Positions 26,437 through 35,736 are shown, counted from the first letter of the stretch. The stretch: DNA of 64,000 nt from Rhodobacterales bacterium (GCA_025362795.1 JANYFE010000062.1:52797-116796); one strand, 5' to 3'. The notes: a model not told the origin generated them from the sequence alone. Program-made: numbers and translations.

Positions 26437-26623
26437 TCGCACCACTCGGTTTTTTGAAAAACTTATACCCGGACGCTTAAAAGTTTGACACTTAAATCTG
26501 ACTACATCGTGACTTCCCGTGTTGCACAGGGATGCAACTGCTCATTTTTTCCTCCCCATGGTCAGGTATTTCCCCCCTTTGCGGCCTCGGTCAAGAAAAT
26601 TCGCGACCGGGGGACCAAGCGAC

Positions 26624-27412
26624 CTACCCCACCGCCGCCAACATGGCTTCGATGATTGCAACGTCCGAGGGGTTGTTTAGTTCCCAGAACTGTCGACCCT
26701 GCGCCGCAACTTCGACGCACAGCACCTGTCGGCCATTTTCCAGAAATCGCAGCTGCTCCAACCCTTCCAGCCCCTCCAGCGGCCCGATCGGCCACCCCGG
26801 ATAGGCCAGCAACGCCGCCGGACGATAGGCATAGACCCCGACATGGTGAAAGACCGGGCTCGGGTCGTCCTCGCCGTAAGTCTGCGCGGTGAAAGGAATA
26901 ACTTCCTTGCTGAAATACAGCCCCCGCATTCCGGCACCAAACACCGCCGTCGTGCCGCCAACCCGCCCGGCCCGCCGGTCCGCCAGCAGGCCCGCCAACA
27001 TCCTGCCATCACAGCGCAAAACCGGCGTTGCAATATCCGCCGCAGCATCGGCCAAGAGCCCCGCCATCAGGTCCTCAACAAACCACGCAGGCGTCAGCGG
27101 CGCATCGCCCTGCAGGTTCACCACCACGTCATAGCCCGGCAAATGCCGCGCCACCTCGGCACAGCGCTCGGTTCCGTTCCGCGCATCAGAGGATGTCATC
27201 ACAACTTCGGCACCAAACCCCTCGGCATGGCTGCGGATGCGGTCATCGTCGGTGGCCACCACCACCCGGTCGACCCCCTTGACCGCCATCGCCGCTTCCC
27301 AACTGCGCTGGATCAGCGTCTTGGCCCCGTCTTTTCCGTTCAGCACCACCAACGGCTTGCCCGGATACCGCGTGCTGGCATACCGCGCCGGTATGGCGAT
27401 CAGGACGCTCAT
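26624..27412 (-). CDS. kdsB: 3-deoxy-manno-octulosonate cytidylyltransferase
   Basis: 262 residues. Signature MSVLIAIPARYASTRYPGKPL, then LNGKDGAKTLIQRSWE and VVNLQGDAPLTPAWFVEDLM. Activates Kdo as CMP-Kdo for lipid A or capsule linker synthesis. Start overlaps the cysQ stop by ATGA. The conserved LQGDEP segment reads LQGDAP here, a Glu to Ala change beside the conserved Asp. Confidence 0.93.
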   Translation of the reverse strand: MSVLIAIPARYASTRYPGKPLVVLNGKDGAKTLIQRSWEAAMAVKGVDRVVVATDDDRIRSHAEGFGAEVVMTSSDARNGTERCAEVARHLPGYDVVVNLQGDAPLTPAWFVEDLMAGLLADAAADIATPVLRCDGRMLAGLLADRRAGRVGGTTAVFGAGMRGLYFSKEVIPFTAQTYGEDDPSPVFHHVGVYAYRPAALLAYPGWPIGPLEGLEGLEQLRFLENGRQVLCVEVAAQGRQFWELNNPSDVAIIEAMLAAVG

Positions 27413-28203
27413 GTCTGCAACACGACGCCCGGCGCAAAGGCGATGAAGAACGGGTTGTCCCAGCCCGGCTTGCCATAGGCCAAGGGCGTGTGGTCATCAA
27501 ACCGCACCACCTGCCCCCCCGCCCCGCGCAAAACCGCATCGCCCGCCGCCGTATCCCATTCCATCGTGCGGCCAAGGCGCGGATAAAGATCCGCCTCGCC
27601 GGTGGCCACCAGACAGAATTTCAGGCTCGACCCGGCGCTTTTCATGTCCTTCACCGCGTATTTGGCAATGTAGTCGTCCGTCGCCGCATCGCGGTGGCTC
27701 TTGCTCGCCACCACCATCAGCGCGGCATTGTCCGGCGTGGCGACTGCCATCACGGCCAACGGCCCCGCCACATCCTTGTCAAACGCGCCGGTTTCCTCCA
27801 CCGCCACCCCATCCGGCCGCGTGTAAAACAGCCGCCGCTGCGCCGGGGCATAGACCACCCCCCGCACTGGCACGCCATTCTCGACATAGGCGATGTTCAC
27901 CGTGAAATCGCCGCGCCGCTGCACGAATTCCTTGGTGCCATCCAGCGGATCCACGATCAGAAATGTCGAGGCCGTCAGCGCATGGCTCGCCGCCTGCTCC
28001 TCGGTGATCAGCACCAGATCCGGGAACGCCGCCCGCAACCCGGCCGAGATCAGCGCATCCGCGGCCTCGTCCGCTTCCGTCACCGGGCTCGCGTCACTTT
28101 TCGACTTCACCGCAAAATCGGGGCCGTCATAGACCTCCATGATACGGTCGCCCGCCTGCAAGGCCAGCCGGCGGATGATCGGGATCAATCGGTCAAAATC
28201 CAT
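27409..28203 (-). CDS. cysQ: 3'(2'),5'-bisphosphate nucleotidase CysQ
   Basis: 264 residues from the ATG at 28203, which has AAGGAGTGAAC in front; upstream residues in the track ORF are rejected. Inositol monophosphatase superfamily motifs: LITEEQAASH, IVDPLDGTKEFVQRRGDFT and the C-terminal EWDTAAGDAVLRGAGG. Hydrolyses PAP, the by-product of PAPS use. With a sulfotransferase 6 kb downstream on the same strand it may support glycan sulfation as well as sulfate assimilation. Confidence 0.93.
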   Translation of the reverse strand: MDFDRLIPIIRRLALQAGDRIMEVYDGPDFAVKSKSDASPVTEADEAADALISAGLRAAFPDLVLITEEQAASHALTASTFLIVDPLDGTKEFVQRRGDFTVNIAYVENGVPVRGVVYAPAQRRLFYTRPDGVAVEETGAFDKDVAGPLAVMAVATPDNAALMVVASKSHRDAATDDYIAKYAVKDMKSAGSSLKFCLVATGEADLYPRLGRTMEWDTAAGDAVLRGAGGQVVRFDDHTPLAYGKPGWDNPFFIAFAPGVVLQT

Positions 28204-28250
28204 GTTCACTCCTTGACGCGGACGGCTTGCGCTTGGGCCAGTCGCGATCA

Positions 28251-28279
28251 TTGAAATCATTTCGCTTTGGCCTTATCAT
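28251..28279 (+). promoter_or_regulatory. Sigma-70 promoter for the KpsM-like permease gene
   Basis: TTGAAA (28251-28256) and TATCAT (28274-28279) are spaced by 17 bases, 5/6 matches each. It lies in the 140-base gap between cysQ and the divergent permease gene, giving a leader of about 55-60 bases before the ATG at 28344. Confidence 0.6.
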
Positions 28280-28343
28280 CGCCACTAAGGGAACGGCAAG
28301 ATTTCCCGCGTAGAACGGGGCCAGTCCCCCAGAGGCGTTGCAG

Positions 28344-29165
28344 ATGTTTCAGTCCACCAGCCCCCGTTCCAACGTTGGCAGCCTGCTATCGACGCTGGAA
28401 CTCATCTTCCACGTCGCCGTGCGCGACATCCGCAAATCGCATGGCAATGCGATCATCGGCCTGCTGATCAGCATCGTGCAATCGCTGATTATGGTGCTGG
28501 TGTTCTGGTTCATGTTTACCGTCCTGAAAATGCGCGGGTCGGCAGTGCGCGGCGATTTCATGCTGTACACGATGTCCGGCATCTTCATGTACATGACCCA
28601 TATCCGCACCATCAAAGCCGTGTCCAAGGCCGAAGGGCCGACCTCCTCCATGATGAAACACGCGCCGATGAATACCATCGTCGCCATCGCCGGGCAGGCT
28701 CTGGCGGCGTTGTATCAACAAGTGCTGGCAATCGTGGTGATCCTGTTTTTCTACAACACGATGTTCAACCGTGTGGTGATCGAACAGCCGATCCCGGCCT
28801 TTGGCATGCTGCTGCTGGCCTGGGGGTCGGGGGTCGGTGTCGGCATGGTGTTCAAGGCTGCAACGCCCTGGGCCCCTGACTTCTTCGGCATCCTGACCTC
28901 TGTCTACACCCGCGCCAACATGATCGCATCCGGCAAGATGTTTCTGGCCAATGGCATGCGCACGTCACTGCTCGCCTGGTTCACCTGGAACCCGCTGTTC
29001 CACATCATCGACCAGTCGCGCGGCTACGTCTTTCTGAACTACCATCCGCATTATTCCAACCTGACTTACCCGATTGTCGCCACCTTCGTGCTGATCATCA
29101 TCGGCCTGATGGGCGACACTTTCACCCGCCACTACGCTTCCGCCAGCTGGAGCGCGGGGAAATAG
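28344..29165 (+). CDS. KpsM-like ABC transporter permease (polysaccharide export)
   Basis: 273 residues from the ATG at 28344; a TTG two codons earlier is the track start. ABC-2 type permease with about six membrane segments (for example NAIIGLLISIVQSLIMVLVF, VLAIVVILFFYNTMF, AFGMLLLAWGSGVGVGMVF, PIVATFVLIIIGLMG). Length and the N-terminal ELIFHVAVRDIRK segment fit capsule or O-antigen exporters. The required ATPase (KpsT-like) and the periplasmic KpsE-like partner are not adjacent. KdsB on the other strand would fit Kdo-linked capsule, which is inference. Ends 28 bases from the convergent alkB. Confidence 0.85.
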   Translation: MFQSTSPRSNVGSLLSTLELIFHVAVRDIRKSHGNAIIGLLISIVQSLIMVLVFWFMFTVLKMRGSAVRGDFMLYTMSGIFMYMTHIRTIKAVSKAEGPTSSMMKHAPMNTIVAIAGQALAALYQQVLAIVVILFFYNTMFNRVVIEQPIPAFGMLLLAWGSGVGVGMVFKAATPWAPDFFGILTSVYTRANMIASGKMFLANGMRTSLLAWFTWNPLFHIIDQSRGYVFLNYHPHYSNLTYPIVATFVLIIIGLMGDTFTRHYASASWSAGK

Positions 29166-29193
29166 CCGCACTTCAGCCCGTCCGCTACGCCGG

Positions 29194-29832
29194 TCAAATC
29201 CCCTCCACCACCCGCAGCGTCAGGTTGATCCGCCCGCCCTGCGGCAGCAGCGTTGATGACCCATGCCGCACCCGGTCGATCCCGTGAAACGCCAGCCGTG
29301 CCGCCCCACCCATCACCACCACATCGCCCGACTTCAGCCAAACCGATTCCGTCCCCTCCGCCTTTTCCACCCCACCCATCCGAAACAGCGCTTCGTCCCC
29401 CAGTGAAATCGACACCACCGGAAAACTGAAATCGCCTTCGTCGCGGTCCTGATGCAGACCCATCCGCGCGTCCGCGCCATAGAAGTTGACCAGACAGCAA
29501 TCCGGGCCCCGCTCGGTGCCCGACACGCTGCGCCACACCGCCATCACCTCCTCCGGGATCGCGGGCCAAGCCACCCCCGATGGATGCAGCGGCTCGTACC
29601 GATACCCCCGCCGGTCGGTGACCCACCCGAGCCGCCCCGCAGCGGTCATCCGCACCGACATCTGCCGCCCGCCGGGGGTAACAGGCTGGTACAGCGGAGC
29701 AGAGGCCACGACGCCCCGCAAGGCAGCAACCATAGCAACCTGCGCATCACGGTTAATCAGGCCTGCAAACAGCCGAAACCCGCGGATATCGCGGCTTATT
29801 GCCGTCATTTGCGGATCCCCGCCACTTTTCAT
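29194..29832 (-). CDS. alkB: Alpha-ketoglutarate-dependent dioxygenase AlkB
   Basis: 212 residues from the ATG at 29832, chosen for the GGGGGA ribosome-binding site 5-6 bases upstream; an ATG eight codons later is also possible. Fe(II) ligands are visible as GLHQDRDE and FHGIDRVRHG, with the 2-oxoglutarate Arg in RINLTLRVVEG. The substrate-loop region NFYGADARMGLHQD is standard. Repairs alkylated bases by oxidative demethylation. Divergent from dnaK. Confidence 0.92.
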   Translation of the reverse strand: MKSGGDPQMTAISRDIRGFRLFAGLINRDAQVAMVAALRGVVASAPLYQPVTPGGRQMSVRMTAAGRLGWVTDRRGYRYEPLHPSGVAWPAIPEEVMAVWRSVSGTERGPDCCLVNFYGADARMGLHQDRDEGDFSFPVVSISLGDEALFRMGGVEKAEGTESVWLKSGDVVVMGGAARLAFHGIDRVRHGSSTLLPQGGRINLTLRVVEGI

Positions 29833-29864
29833 CAACTTCCCCCGCCATTCCGCTGCCTCTGACG

Positions 29865-29896
29865 CTTGCAGCACCTCGCACCCCCCCCTATATACG
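29865..29896 (+). promoter_or_regulatory. RpoH (sigma-32) heat-shock promoter of dnaK
   Basis: CTTG at 29865-29868 is followed after 18 bases by CCTATATACG at 29887-29896. This matches every fixed position of the alphaproteobacterial heat-shock consensus CTTG-N17/18-CYTATNTNNG. Transcription would start near 29903, about 115 bases before the dnaK ATG. Confidence 0.85.
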
Positions 29897-30016
29897 CCCG
29901 GAAGCCGAATACGGGTGTCCCATTTGGCGGCATCCTACGCGGTTCTCACTGGGATCGGGGTCGGATGCCGCGCTTGGGTCCGCTCCATAACATCGCCTAA
30001 GAAGAGGTAGCACAGC

Positions 30017-31924
30017 ATGGCTAAAATCATCGGGATTGACCTGGGGACCACCAACTCCTGCGTCGCCATCATGGATGGCGCAGCCCCGCGCATCATTGAA
30101 AACTCCGAAGGCGCACGTACGACGCCCTCGATCGTGGCTTTCACGGAAAATGAACGTCTGGTTGGACAAGCCGCCAAACGGCAGGCCGTCACCAACGCGT
30201 CGAACACCATCTTCGCGGTAAAGCGTCTGATCGGCCGTCGATATGACGATCCGATGATCGTAAAGGATCAGAAACACCTGTCCTACAAAGTCGTCAACGG
30301 CGGCAACGGCGACGCCTGGGTCGAAGCCCGCAACGACAAATATTCCCCCGCTCAGGTTTCGGCCATCGTCCTGCAAAAGATGAAGGAAACCGCCGAGAGC
30401 TATCTGGGTGAAACCGTCACCCAGGCCGTCATCACGGTCCCCGCCTATTTCAACGACGCTCAGCGTCAGGCCACCAAGGATGCGGGCAAGATCGCCGGTC
30501 TGGAAGTGCTGCGGATCATCAACGAACCGACCGCTGCGGCTTTGGCCTATGGTCTGGACAAGAAAGAAGCCCGCACCATCGCCGTCTATGACCTTGGCGG
30601 CGGCACGTTCGACATCACCATTCTGGAAATCGACGACGGCCTGTTTGAAGTCAAATCCACCAACGGCGACACCTTCCTCGGTGGGGAAGACTTCGATATG
30701 CGCATCGTCACCTATCTGGCCGACGAGTTCAAAAAGGAACACGGCGTCGACCTGACGCTGGACAAGATGGCGCTGCAACGCCTCAAGGAAGCGGCGGAAA
30801 AGGCCAAGATCGAACTGTCGAACTCGACCCAGACCGAAATCAACCAGCCGTTCATCTCGATGGACCGCAACACCGGCCAACCGCTGCACTTGGTCGTGAA
30901 ACTGACCCGAGCAAAGCTGGAGAGCTTGGTCGAAGACCTGATCAAACGCTCGATCAAACCCTGCACCGCTGCGCTGAAAGATGCGGGCCTGTCCATCACC
31001 GACATCGACGAAGTCGTGCTTGTCGGCGGCATGACCCGCATGCCCCGCGTCATCGAAGAAGTGACCAAACTGTTCGGCAAAGACCCCCACAAAGGCGTCA
31101 ACCCCGATGAAGTCGTGGCCGCCGGTGCCGCCATTCAGGCCGGCGTTCTGCAAGGCGACGTCAAGGATGTGGTCCTTCTGGACGTGACTCCGCTGTCCTT
31201 GGGCATCGAAACCCTTGGCGGCGTGTTCACCCGCCTGATCGACCGCAACACCACGATCCCGACCAAAAAGTCGCAAATCTTCTCGACCGCCGAAGACAAC
31301 CAGAACGCCGTGACCCTGCGCGTGTTCCAGGGCGAGCGTGAGATGGCCGCCGACAACAAGATGCTGGGCCAGTTCAACCTTGAACATATCCCGCCGTCAC
31401 CGCGTGGCATGCCGCAGATCGAAGTCACCTTTGACATCGACGCCAACGGCATCGTCACCGTCAAAGCCAAGGACAAAGGCACGTCCAAGGAACAGGCAAT
31501 CACCATTCAGGCCTCTGGCGGCCTGTCTGATGAGGATATCGAAAAAATGGTCAAGGACGCAGAGGCCAACGCCGACGCCGACAAGGCCCGCCGCGAACTG
31601 GTGGAAACCAAGAATCAGGCCGAAAGCCTGCTGCATTCCACCAAGAAGTCCCTGGCAGAACATTCCGACAAGGTGGACCCCTCCACGGTCGAGATGATCG
31701 AACTGGCGATGTCCGCGCTGGAAGATACCGTCAAGTCCGAAGACGCCGGCAAGATCAAGGGCGGCATCCAGAACCTGACCGACGCCGCGATGAAACTGGG
31801 CGAGGCGATCTACAAGGCTCAGGCTTCTGCCGACGAAGGCAAAGACCCCGATGGCCCGCGCGATGTCGATGAAGACATCGTCGACGCCGACTTCGAAGAC
31901 TTGGGCAACAACAAGCGCAAGTAA
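30017..31924 (+). CDS. dnaK: Chaperone protein DnaK (Hsp70)
   Basis: 635 residues, normal length. ATPase-domain motifs [34 protein letters not shown] and [17 protein letters not shown], linker [13 protein letters not shown], then the substrate-binding domain and acidic tail [16 protein letters not shown]-type ribosome-binding site upstream. Driven by the heat-shock promoter above and followed by dnaJ. Cytoplasmic ATP-dependent chaperone working with DnaJ and GrpE. Confidence 0.98.
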   Translation: MAKIIGIDLGTTNSCVAIMDGAAPRIIENSEGARTTPSIVAFTENERLVGQAAKRQAVTNASNTIFAVKRLIGRRYDDPMIVKDQKHLSYKVVNGGNGDAWVEARNDKYSPAQVSAIVLQKMKETAESYLGETVTQAVITVPAYFNDAQRQATKDAGKIAGLEVLRIINEPTAAALAYGLDKKEARTIAVYDLGGGTFDITILEIDDGLFEVKSTNGDTFLGGEDFDMRIVTYLADEFKKEHGVDLTLDKMALQRLKEAAEKAKIELSNSTQTEINQPFISMDRNTGQPLHLVVKLTRAKLESLVEDLIKRSIKPCTAALKDAGLSITDIDEVVLVGGMTRMPRVIEEVTKLFGKDPHKGVNPDEVVAAGAAIQAGVLQGDVKDVVLLDVTPLSLGIETLGGVFTRLIDRNTTIPTKKSQIFSTAEDNQNAVTLRVFQGEREMAADNKMLGQFNLEHIPPSPRGMPQIEVTFDIDANGIVTVKAKDKGTSKEQAITIQASGGLSDEDIEKMVKDAEANADADKARRELVETKNQAESLLHSTKKSLAEHSDKVDPSTVEMIELAMSALEDTVKSEDAGKIKGGIQNLTDAAMKLGEAIYKAQASADEGKDPDGPRDVDEDIVDADFEDLGNNKRK

Positions 31925-31943
31925 CCGTCCCGGAACGGCAATT

Positions 31944-31968
31944 GGGCGACCCCGGGATGGGGTCGCCC
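31944..31968. other. Strong stem-loop between dnaK and dnaJ
   Basis: A perfect 10-bp inverted repeat, GGGCGACCCC and GGGGTCGCCC, with loop GGGAT lies 19 bases after the dnaK stop and 28 bases before dnaJ. No T-run follows, so it is not a classical terminator. It could stabilise the dnaK transcript end or attenuate dnaJ expression. Confidence 0.6.
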
Positions 31969-31996
31969 TGATACGTTCCAGATCAAGGGTCCAAAG

Positions 31997-33142
31997 ATGG
32001 CGAAACGCGATTTTTATGATGTTCTGGGGGTTCCGAAAGGCACCTCTGCGGAAGACCTGAAAAAGGCTTACCGGGCAAAGGCCAAAGAACTGCACCCCGA
32101 CCGCAATTCCGACAATCCCAACGCCGAAAACCAGTTCAAAGAGGTGAATGAGGCCTATGACGTTCTGAAGGACGCCGACAAAAAGGCCGCTTATGACCGC
32201 TATGGCCATGCCGCGTTTGAAGGTGGCATGGGCGGTGCGCGGGGCGGCGGCGGTGGCGGCAACGGTGATTTCGGCAGCGCCTTTTCCGACGTGTTCGAAG
32301 ACCTGTTCGGCGACTTCATGGGGCGTGGCGGCAATGGTGGCGGCCGCAACCGGGCCCAGCGCGGCTCTGACCTGCGCTACAACTTGCGTGTCTCGCTGGA
32401 GGAAAGCTTCAAGGGCGTCCAGAAAACCATCAACGTGCCGTCCTCCATCACCTGCGACACCTGCCGCGGCTCCGGGGCCGAAGGCGGCTCTGAACCTGTC
32501 ACCTGCCCGACCTGTTCCGGCATGGGCAAGGTCCGCGCCCAACAGGGCTTTTTCACCGTCGAACGCACCTGCCCGACCTGTTCTGGCGCGGGTCAGATCG
32601 TCAAGAACCCGTGCAAATCCTGCGGCGGTGCGGGCCGCATCGAACGCGACCGTGCGCTGTCCGTCAACATCCCGGCGGGCGTTGAAACCGGCACCCGCAT
32701 CCGTCTGGCGGGCGAGGGCGAGGCTGGCATGCGCGGCGGCCCCTCGGGCGATCTTTACATCTTCATCGAGCTTAAAGAGCACCCGATCTTTCAACGCGAC
32801 GGCATCAATCTGTTTTGCCGCGTCCCGGTGTCAATCACCACCGCCGCCCTCGGGGGCGAGGTCGAGGTGCCGACGATCGACGGCGGCAAGTCCCGTGTCA
32901 AAGTGCCGCAAGGCGCCCAGACCGGCAAACAGATGCGGCTTCGCGCCAAAGGCATGCCCGCCCTGCGCGGCGGTGGCACCGGCGACATGCTGATTGAACT
33001 GGCGGTGGAAACGCCGGTAAACCTGACCGCGCGGCAAAAAGAACTGCTGCACGAATTCGAGGCGCTCAGTGCCGAAAACAATCCCGAAGGCACCAGCTTT
33101 TTCGCCAAGGTCAAAGGCTTCTGGGACGGCATGAAGGGCTGA
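31997..33142 (+). CDS. dnaJ: Chaperone protein DnaJ (Hsp40)
   Basis: 381 residues. J domain (1-70) with [12 protein letters not shown] carrying the HPD motif, a Gly/Phe-rich linker ([20 protein letters not shown]), and four zinc-finger repeats [24 protein letters not shown] and CKSCGGAG, then the client-binding C-terminal domains. Stimulates DnaK ATPase. Lies 72 bases after dnaK and is likely on the same heat-shock transcript. Confidence 0.98.
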   Translation: MAKRDFYDVLGVPKGTSAEDLKKAYRAKAKELHPDRNSDNPNAENQFKEVNEAYDVLKDADKKAAYDRYGHAAFEGGMGGARGGGGGGNGDFGSAFSDVFEDLFGDFMGRGGNGGGRNRAQRGSDLRYNLRVSLEESFKGVQKTINVPSSITCDTCRGSGAEGGSEPVTCPTCSGMGKVRAQQGFFTVERTCPTCSGAGQIVKNPCKSCGGAGRIERDRALSVNIPAGVETGTRIRLAGEGEAGMRGGPSGDLYIFIELKEHPIFQRDGINLFCRVPVSITTAALGGEVEVPTIDGGKSRVKVPQGAQTGKQMRLRAKGMPALRGGGTGDMLIELAVETPVNLTARQKELLHEFEALSAENNPEGTSFFAKVKGFWDGMKG

Positions 33143-33417
33143 TACCCGTTCCTCCGCCCTGACAGACCTCCTCGCTCCCCCGGCAACAAGGGCCCGCAAG
33201 CGAGCGCGGCGCCTTTGCCTGCCGTCCCACCGCACGCCCTGTTAATCCCGGCCCGCCTTCCCCGTGTAGAGACGCGGGCAAGACGCTTTCAAGACGCCGT
33301 CAAGACAGTAAAAAACCCAACATTTGCTGCCGTTAACCATGATTTTCCCGCTGATTCGCTGCGGGTTTCACAAAGCGGTTAACCATTCCTTCACCACAGT
33401 CATGCAAGCCTGCCCGC
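33143..33417 (+). promoter_or_regulatory. dnaJ-radC intergenic region with repeats and two TTAACCAT sites
   Basis: 275 bases without a gene. It contains three CAAGAC(G) direct repeats at an 11-base period (33279, 33290, 33301) and two copies of TTAACCAT (33333-33340 and 33379-33386). TTAACCAT matches a half-site reported for CtrA in Caulobacter. The second copy is 31 bases before the radC ATG, and no Shine-Dalgarno sequence precedes that ATG. Confidence 0.5.
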
Positions 33418-34185
33418 ATGGCAAAGCCCGGTTTCCACGAATCTTCCCTGCCGCTTTTCGCCCCCGACCAGGACGAGGACGAGGCTGCCTTTGCGCTCCT
33501 GCCCGAAAAACTGCCGTCCTATATCGCAGACCACCGCAAACGCCTGCGATCGCGTTTCACCGAAGGCGGCGCAACCGCGATGCCCGACTACGAACTCCTT
33601 GAACTGGTCCTGTTTCGGGCGATTCCGCGCCAGGACGTCAAACCTCTGGCGCGTCTCTTGCTCGACACATTCGGCGATTTCAACCGCGTGATTTCTGCCG
33701 TCCCTGCCAGGTTGCTGATGGTCAAGGGCGTCGGCGAAGCCGTTGTTCTGGAACTGAAAATTATCGAGGCTTCGGCCCAACGCCTGATGCGAGCCAAGGT
33801 GCTGCACCGGCCGATCCTGACCTCCTGGGACGCGCTGGTCGACTACTGTCACACCGCGATGGCCCACCGCGAAACCGAACAATTCCGCATCCTGTTTCTC
33901 GACCGCAAAAACGTCCTGATCGCCGATGAAGAACAGGCCAAAGGCACCGTAGACCACGTCCCGGTCTACCCGCGCGAAGTCGTGAAACGCGCCTTGGAAC
34001 TGAACGCCAGCGCGTTGATTCTGGTGCACAATCATCCCTCCGGCGACCCCACACCGTCCGATGCCGACATCGCAATGACCACGCAGGTGCAGGATGCCGC
34101 ACAAGTCCTCGGCATCACCCTGCACGACCACCTGATCATCGGAAAATCCCGCGAACTCAGCTTTCGCGCACAGGGGTATTTGTAG
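33418..34185 (+). CDS. radC: RadC family JAB/MPN domain protein
   Basis: 255 residues. N-terminal helix-hairpin-helix region (LPDYELLELVLFRAIPRQD ... VKGVGEAVVLELKI) followed by the MPN+ domain with the metal motif LVHNHPSGDPTPSDADI. The family was named for a DNA-repair phenotype that has been questioned; in naturally competent bacteria it is often co-regulated with competence genes. The ATG at 33418 lacks an obvious ribosome-binding site. Its end adjoins the second copy of the double-hairpin element. Confidence 0.92.
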   Translation: MAKPGFHESSLPLFAPDQDEDEAAFALLPEKLPSYIADHRKRLRSRFTEGGATAMPDYELLELVLFRAIPRQDVKPLARLLLDTFGDFNRVISAVPARLLMVKGVGEAVVLELKIIEASAQRLMRAKVLHRPILTSWDALVDYCHTAMAHRETEQFRILFLDRKNVLIADEEQAKGTVDHVPVYPREVVKRALELNASALILVHNHPSGDPTPSDADIAMTTQVQDAAQVLGITLHDHLIIGKSRELSFRAQGYL

Positions 34186-34186
34186 C

Positions 34187-34230
34187 CAAATTTCTTCGAA
34201 GACATTTGCAAAATCCTTCGAAGGATTTTA
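34187..34230. terminator. Double-hairpin bidirectional terminator, copy 2
   Basis: CAAATTTC-TTCGAA-GACATTTG (one mismatch, 34187-34208) followed directly by AAAATCC-TTCGAA-GGATTTT (34210-34229). It lies between convergent radC and the OmpA-fusion gene, and its last bases include that gene's TAA stop. Same layout as 20002-20045. Confidence 0.75.
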
Positions 34231-35724
34231 CTTCTGCACGACAAACGCAGGCTTGGTCCACAACTCCACACGCCGATTCAACCGCCGTCCCGCCCCCGTC
34301 TCGTCACAGGCCATAGGCAGCGCCTCCCCAAACGCCTCGACCACAGGCAACTGATCCTGTGGCAGGCCCGGCACCAGGGCCTGCAAGGCGAGAAGAACAG
34401 CCTCCGCCCGGCTTTGCGACAGGTCAAGATTGGCCTTCGCCGCCCCGGAACCATCTGAAAAACCTGCCAAAAACAGCGTCTGGCCCTTGAACAACCCTGC
34501 TTCCAGCATCTGTGCCAGATCACTCAGATTACCCTGCGATGCGGCATCCAGTGTCGTCGTTCCGCCCTCGAACCTGAACGTCAGTGACAACCGATCCGCG
34601 CCATCCATCGCCGCCACCAACCGTTTCAGATCGTCCAAAGTCGTCTCCGACCCTGCCCCTTTGATCGCGTTGATCAACCGCAGCCCGTCCGCTGTCATCG
34701 GCTGCCGCTCCGCGCTGCGGTCCACGTACCCCGCCGCGGCCACCGCCATTTGCGCCTCCGGACTGGACAAAAACTCCAAAAATTCCCGCGCAAACAACGG
34801 CAAGCGATGGCGCGGCGTCAGGAAAAACACCGGCAGTGTCAAAGGGTAGTCCTGAGCCTTGACCGCCAACCGGGTCGGCAGCAGCGGAAAGCCGCAACTG
34901 TCCGTCAGCGGTAAAATCTTCGCCACCCCCACCGCCGCCCGCTCGGTCACCGCCAGCGCCCACGGGTCTTTCGCCACCGCCGCCGCCAGATCGACCAGCG
35001 TGTCATGCGTCACCGTCGCCGCAATATCATGCCCCAACCGCGCCGCCAGCGCCTTTTGCAAATCGCTGTCTGACGAAAGACTATGCAAAACCAACGGCAT
35101 ATCCGGTCCGCCAATCTGGTTCCAGTTGGTAGCCTCGCCCGCCAACGCCTTGGCCAGATCAGTGGTGGAGATTCTCGGCAATGGGTTGTCCGGCGCCATG
35201 ATCGGCACCAAAGCATCCAGCGCCACCGCCCGTGACCCAAGATCGGGCTCCGTCGCCGATGCGACCATCATCAGCGCCGCCCCCGACAAAACCGCCGCCC
35301 GCGCCGCCTCGGGACCGGCCGCCGCAAACGACACTTCGGCCAGAATTTCACCCGAGGCCGGATCTGAAATCACTGAAGGTCCAACGGTCGACGGGGCATA
35401 GTCCAACCCCCTGGACCTTGAAAATACTGCAAGAAGTTTCGGCAACAGCGCCAAGCCAGCATCCGCGGCGCCCACAAATCGGATCACGGCCTTGGGTGCC
35501 GTCAGATCGGGGCAAGCCGGGCCTTCACAGATTACGCCCTGCCCATCGACCGTCAAAGGCCCATAGTTTGTGCTGATCCGAAAGTATTCGCCGTCATAGC
35601 CTTGCAGCGTGCCCATCAAAGAAAGTGAGCCATCGCGCGAAGTCAGCGTGACATCTTGCGCCGCTGCCATCTGTGAAAACATCAACGCGGCGAAAACCGC
35701 CGCGCGCCACGCCGTCAGTTGCAT
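34228..35724 (-). CDS. Periplasmic substrate-binding/OmpA fusion protein
   Basis: 498 residues. Signal peptide (AAVFAALMFSQMAAAQ). Residues about 75-335 resemble PstS-type binding proteins (ISTTDLAKALAGEATNWNQIG, HSLSSDSDLQKALAARLG, DYPLTLPVFFLTPRHRLPLF). Residues about 385-495 form an OmpA/MotB peptidoglycan-binding domain (LFLAGFSDGSGAAKANLDLS ... GAGRRLNRRVELW). It may tether a ligand-binding module to the cell wall. The upstream gene on the same strand encodes a membrane-anchored protein of unknown function, 12 bases away, so the two probably act together. No phosphate transporter genes are near. Confidence 0.82.
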   Translation of the reverse strand: MQLTAWRAAVFAALMFSQMAAAQDVTLTSRDGSLSLMGTLQGYDGEYFRISTNYGPLTVDGQGVICEGPACPDLTAPKAVIRFVGAADAGLALLPKLLAVFSRSRGLDYAPSTVGPSVISDPASGEILAEVSFAAAGPEAARAAVLSGAALMMVASATEPDLGSRAVALDALVPIMAPDNPLPRISTTDLAKALAGEATNWNQIGGPDMPLVLHSLSSDSDLQKALAARLGHDIAATVTHDTLVDLAAAVAKDPWALAVTERAAVGVAKILPLTDSCGFPLLPTRLAVKAQDYPLTLPVFFLTPRHRLPLFAREFLEFLSSPEAQMAVAAAGYVDRSAERQPMTADGLRLINAIKGAGSETTLDDLKRLVAAMDGADRLSLTFRFEGGTTTLDAASQGNLSDLAQMLEAGLFKGQTLFLAGFSDGSGAAKANLDLSQSRAEAVLLALQALVPGLPQDQLPVVEAFGEALPMACDETGAGRRLNRRVELWTKPAFVVQK

Positions 35725-35736
35725 GTAAACCGCCCC

